Assembly: GCA_052034005.1 (NCBI GenBank)
Contig: JBPOJB010000002.1
Location: 124,001 to 188,000 of the forward strand
Length of the DNA: 64,000 nt
Direction: 5' to 3'
Origin: JAAYDI01 sp052034005
Lineage (GTDB): Bacteria; Planctomycetota; Planctomycetia; Pirellulales; Pirellulaceae
In this document: positions 62,393 through 64,000 of the stretch, piece after piece
Layout of the letters: each line of letters opens with the position of its first letter
How positions within the stretch are numbered: position 1 is the first letter of the stretch
Position numbers and translations under genes: made by a program
Notes under the pieces: generated by a model
Seen by the model: the letters and a program-made list of their open reading frames with translations, nothing else
Told to the model about the DNA's origin: nothing
The model's database searches: none

Positions 62393-62985
62393 TCCAACAA
62401 CTCCTCGATCCACTCGTCGCGCAGCAGCCGCAACCGACGCTCAATCGTCGCCACCGACCGATTGACGCGCTGGGCGATCTCTTCGTTGGTGTACCCGTCG
62501 CGCTTCAGCCGGACGATCTGGCGCAGATCATCATCCAGCCGCTCCAACAACTCGGCCATCACGGCCATCCGATCCGGGGAGGGGATGCTGCCTTCCACCG
62601 CCGCCAACAGGGCGTCGCGATCGGGTTCCTGGATCGTCGCGAAATGCGACTCGTGCCGCACGCGGCCTCCGCCGCGTTTGACCGACAGATGGCGCCGCAC
62701 GCAGTTGATCGCCTTCCGGTCGGTCATGGTGACCAGCAAGGCCCACAGTTCCGCACGCCCGCGCAGGTTGGGAAACTGCCCCTTCCGCATCCGCGCAAAG
62801 AACGACTCGAACGCAGCGGAAACCAGATCCTCCTCGTCCGATACGCGGCGCGAGGAGCTGTTCAGGCGTCGCCGCGCGATGCGCAGCAGGTTGGCATAAA
62901 ACCGATTCCACAGGTGGGTCGCCGCGCCCGACTCGCCGGCTCGCAGCTCTTCAATCCACTCACTGACCGAACCGGGTTCCGACAT
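62389..62985 (-). CDS. ECF sigma factor of a kinase-linked group
   Basis: A 198-residue sigma factor. Region 2 is DEEDLVSAAFESFFARMRKG followed by RGRAELWALLVTMTDRKAIN; region 4 is LKRDGYTNEEIAQRVNRSVATIERRLR, a helix-turn-helix with the typical 'TIERRL' recognition helix. Planctomycete ECF groups of this kind are commonly paired with Ser/Thr kinases, and here the kinase gene overlaps by four bases (ATGA). GAAGGAAG lies seven bases before ATG 62985; a longer start at 63159 is less likely. No anti-sigma gene is present, which fits control by phosphorylation. Confidence 0.9.
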   Translation of the reverse strand: MSEPGSVSEWIEELRAGESGAATHLWNRFYANLLRIARRRLNSSSRRVSDEEDLVSAAFESFFARMRKGQFPNLRGRAELWALLVTMTDRKAINCVRRHLSVKRGGGRVRHESHFATIQEPDRDALLAAVEGSIPSPDRMAVMAELLERLDDDLRQIVRLKRDGYTNEEIAQRVNRSVATIERRLRLLRDEWIEELLE

Positions 62986-63402
62986 GCGTGAGCTTCCTTC
63001 AGGCAATCGGACGGGTGCGGGTCGAACCCCGCAGCCGGCGGCGCCACCCGCGCAGCGGGTGCCGGCGGACTCGCCTGGCTGGACTCGTGACTGCCTATAT
63101 ACCAAGGCTTTCTGCAGGTCGCAACGATTTCTGGAAATTTTCGTGAGGGGTTGCGCCACGTTTTGGTGATTAGCTCGTAGCGGCCCGTGATTGACGGTTT
63201 GCTAGGGGAATCGCAAACGGGCCGCCCAAGCCATCAAAAAAAAACCGAAAACTTTTTCTGGGTCCGGAGGATGGGCGCCGCGCCGGAGCGTTTTGACCTG
63301 CCCGCGTTTCGCGTCGCTAGGAGGCGCTCATCCTCCCGACTCAGCAGACCGCGCGATGCCCGGCGGGGAAACGAGGCGTGCCCCAGGCTCGGGAGGCGAT
63401 GC
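62986..63402. other. Intergenic region upstream of the ECF sigma gene
   Basis: A 417-base region on the 3' side of the partial dockerin gene. A run of nine A (about 63238-63246) reads as a T-run on the minus strand and could end transcription of the dockerin gene, though no strong stem precedes it. The promoter of the ECF operon should be here. No gene is seen. Confidence 0.4.
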
Positions 63403-64000
63403 CTACCCCAGGTACCGCGGTCCGGGAGGGCCGAACAGGAGTGCCAGCGTTTCTTCCAGCGGGCACCAGCCGGCCGGATCCAGGCGATCGTCTGAGCCGG
63501 CGGCAGCCCGCAGGTCTGCACGGACGGCCGACGGCGCCCCCAGTACCGGTGCCGACGGCACGGGCAGCGCCGAGCCGCGCATCCAGGCCCAGACCGAGTC
63601 GGACGCCGGCAAGACACCGGCCGGACCTGTCCGAGACGTGGCCAGCGGCAGGGACAATACCGGGCCGGACGCGCCGGCCCAAAGCGCGTGTCCGGGCGGT
63701 CCGGCCGCAAACGGCGCGGCAACGCCCTGGCCTGGACCAACGCCCCCGCTTTCCCCTTCTCCCTCGGGTTGAACGGCACCCTGGCGGTTCAGGAAATTGA
63801 TCACGTGCAACGCGTCGATGGGAGTGACGTACCCGTCGCCGTTGACGTCCCAGAAGGGCGGCCCGTCGGGCGCCCCGTCCAACTGGCCGGGCAGGCCGGC
63901 ATTCAGGTAGTTGATCACCATCAGCGCATCGATCGGCGTGACAAACGAGTCGCTGTTCACGTCCATCGGATGGTGCAGGTTCTGCCAACTGCGCGTCACG
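63403..64000 (-). CDS. C-terminal part of a dockerin-bearing secreted protein (runs off the window)
   Basis: Only the C-terminal part is in the window; the gene continues past 64000. A dockerin pair is present (DVNSDSFVTPIDALMVINYL and DVNGDGYVTPIDALHVINFL), followed by a Gly-Glu stretch (EGEGESGGVG) and a tail of about 110 residues. This is the same order as in the giant protease at 35667: dockerin, EG tract, tail. Related planctomycete proteins start with a LEPR-XLL motif. The apparent ATG at 63999 is only an internal methionine. Confidence 0.8.
   Translation of the reverse strand, partial: VTRSWQNLHHPMDVNSDSFVTPIDALMVINYLNAGLPGQLDGAPDGPPFWDVNGDGYVTPIDALHVINFLNRQGAVQPEGEGESGGVGPGQGVAAPFAAGPPGHALWAGASGPVLSLPLATSRTGPAGVLPASDSVWAWMRGSALPVPSAPVLGAPSAVRADLRAAAGSDDRLDPAGWCPLEETLALLFGPPGPRYLG

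Noticed and set aside
60719..62899. A 726-codon plus-strand frame
   Set aside because: It is antisense to the intact kinase and ECF sigma genes, which have overlapping start-stop signals and complete motifs.

Overview
The window looks like chromosomal DNA from a GC-rich planctomycete, most likely in or near the Pirellulales. The evidence is lineage-typical protein types seen together: two BBP7-type outer-membrane barrel proteins; giant secreted proteins with an N-terminal LEPR-XLL-like motif (LEDRRMLS or LEDRRLLS) and dockerin repeats; ECF sigma factor plus Ser/Thr kinase operons; a GEVED domain; and a membrane M50 protease fused to an HlyD-like domain. No rRNA, tRNA, CRISPR array, insertion sequence or phage gene was recognised.

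Layout. Positions 1-5.7 kb (+) carry a flagellar export and regulation block (flhA, flhF, flhG, a small membrane protein, fliA); the anti-sigma factor flgM lies apart at 17.1 kb. From 5.9 to 13.2 kb (+) are a ROK sugar kinase, a polyphosphate block (ppx/gppA, ppk, sixA) and a GAF/HD-GYP protein. From 13.2 to 30.4 kb are mixed housekeeping and lineage-specific genes: a zinc-ribbon membrane protein, two secreted alpha/beta hydrolases, purB with an HD phosphohydrolase, a secreted protein of unknown function, rpsU, a UbiB-family kinase and a CHAD protein. At 30.5-33.2 kb (-) is a large membrane protein with a kinase fold whose catalytic residues are all substituted, a pseudokinase.

From 33.6 to 56.2 kb the window is about the cell envelope and secretion. 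Two BBP7 proteins and two giant LEPR-XLL proteins (one a subtilisin-like protease, one a run of eight cadherin-like modules) flank eight same-strand genes: a short SecA-like ATPase, an ECF-type sigma factor, an unknown protein overlapping it, a GAF-HlyD fusion, an HlyD adaptor, an M50 protease-HlyD fusion, a DUF3467 protein and a B3/B4-domain protein. Shared strand and tight spacing suggest an accessory secretion or peptide-processing machine with its own sigma factor. This is the best candidate here for an undescribed system; its function is inference.

From 56.6 to 63.0 kb (-) is an operon of an ECF sigma factor, an intact membrane Ser/Thr kinase with a DUF4384-like outer domain, and a TPR-CHAT caspase-like protein with its His-Cys pair intact. 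The window ends inside another dockerin protein whose N-terminus lies beyond position 64000.
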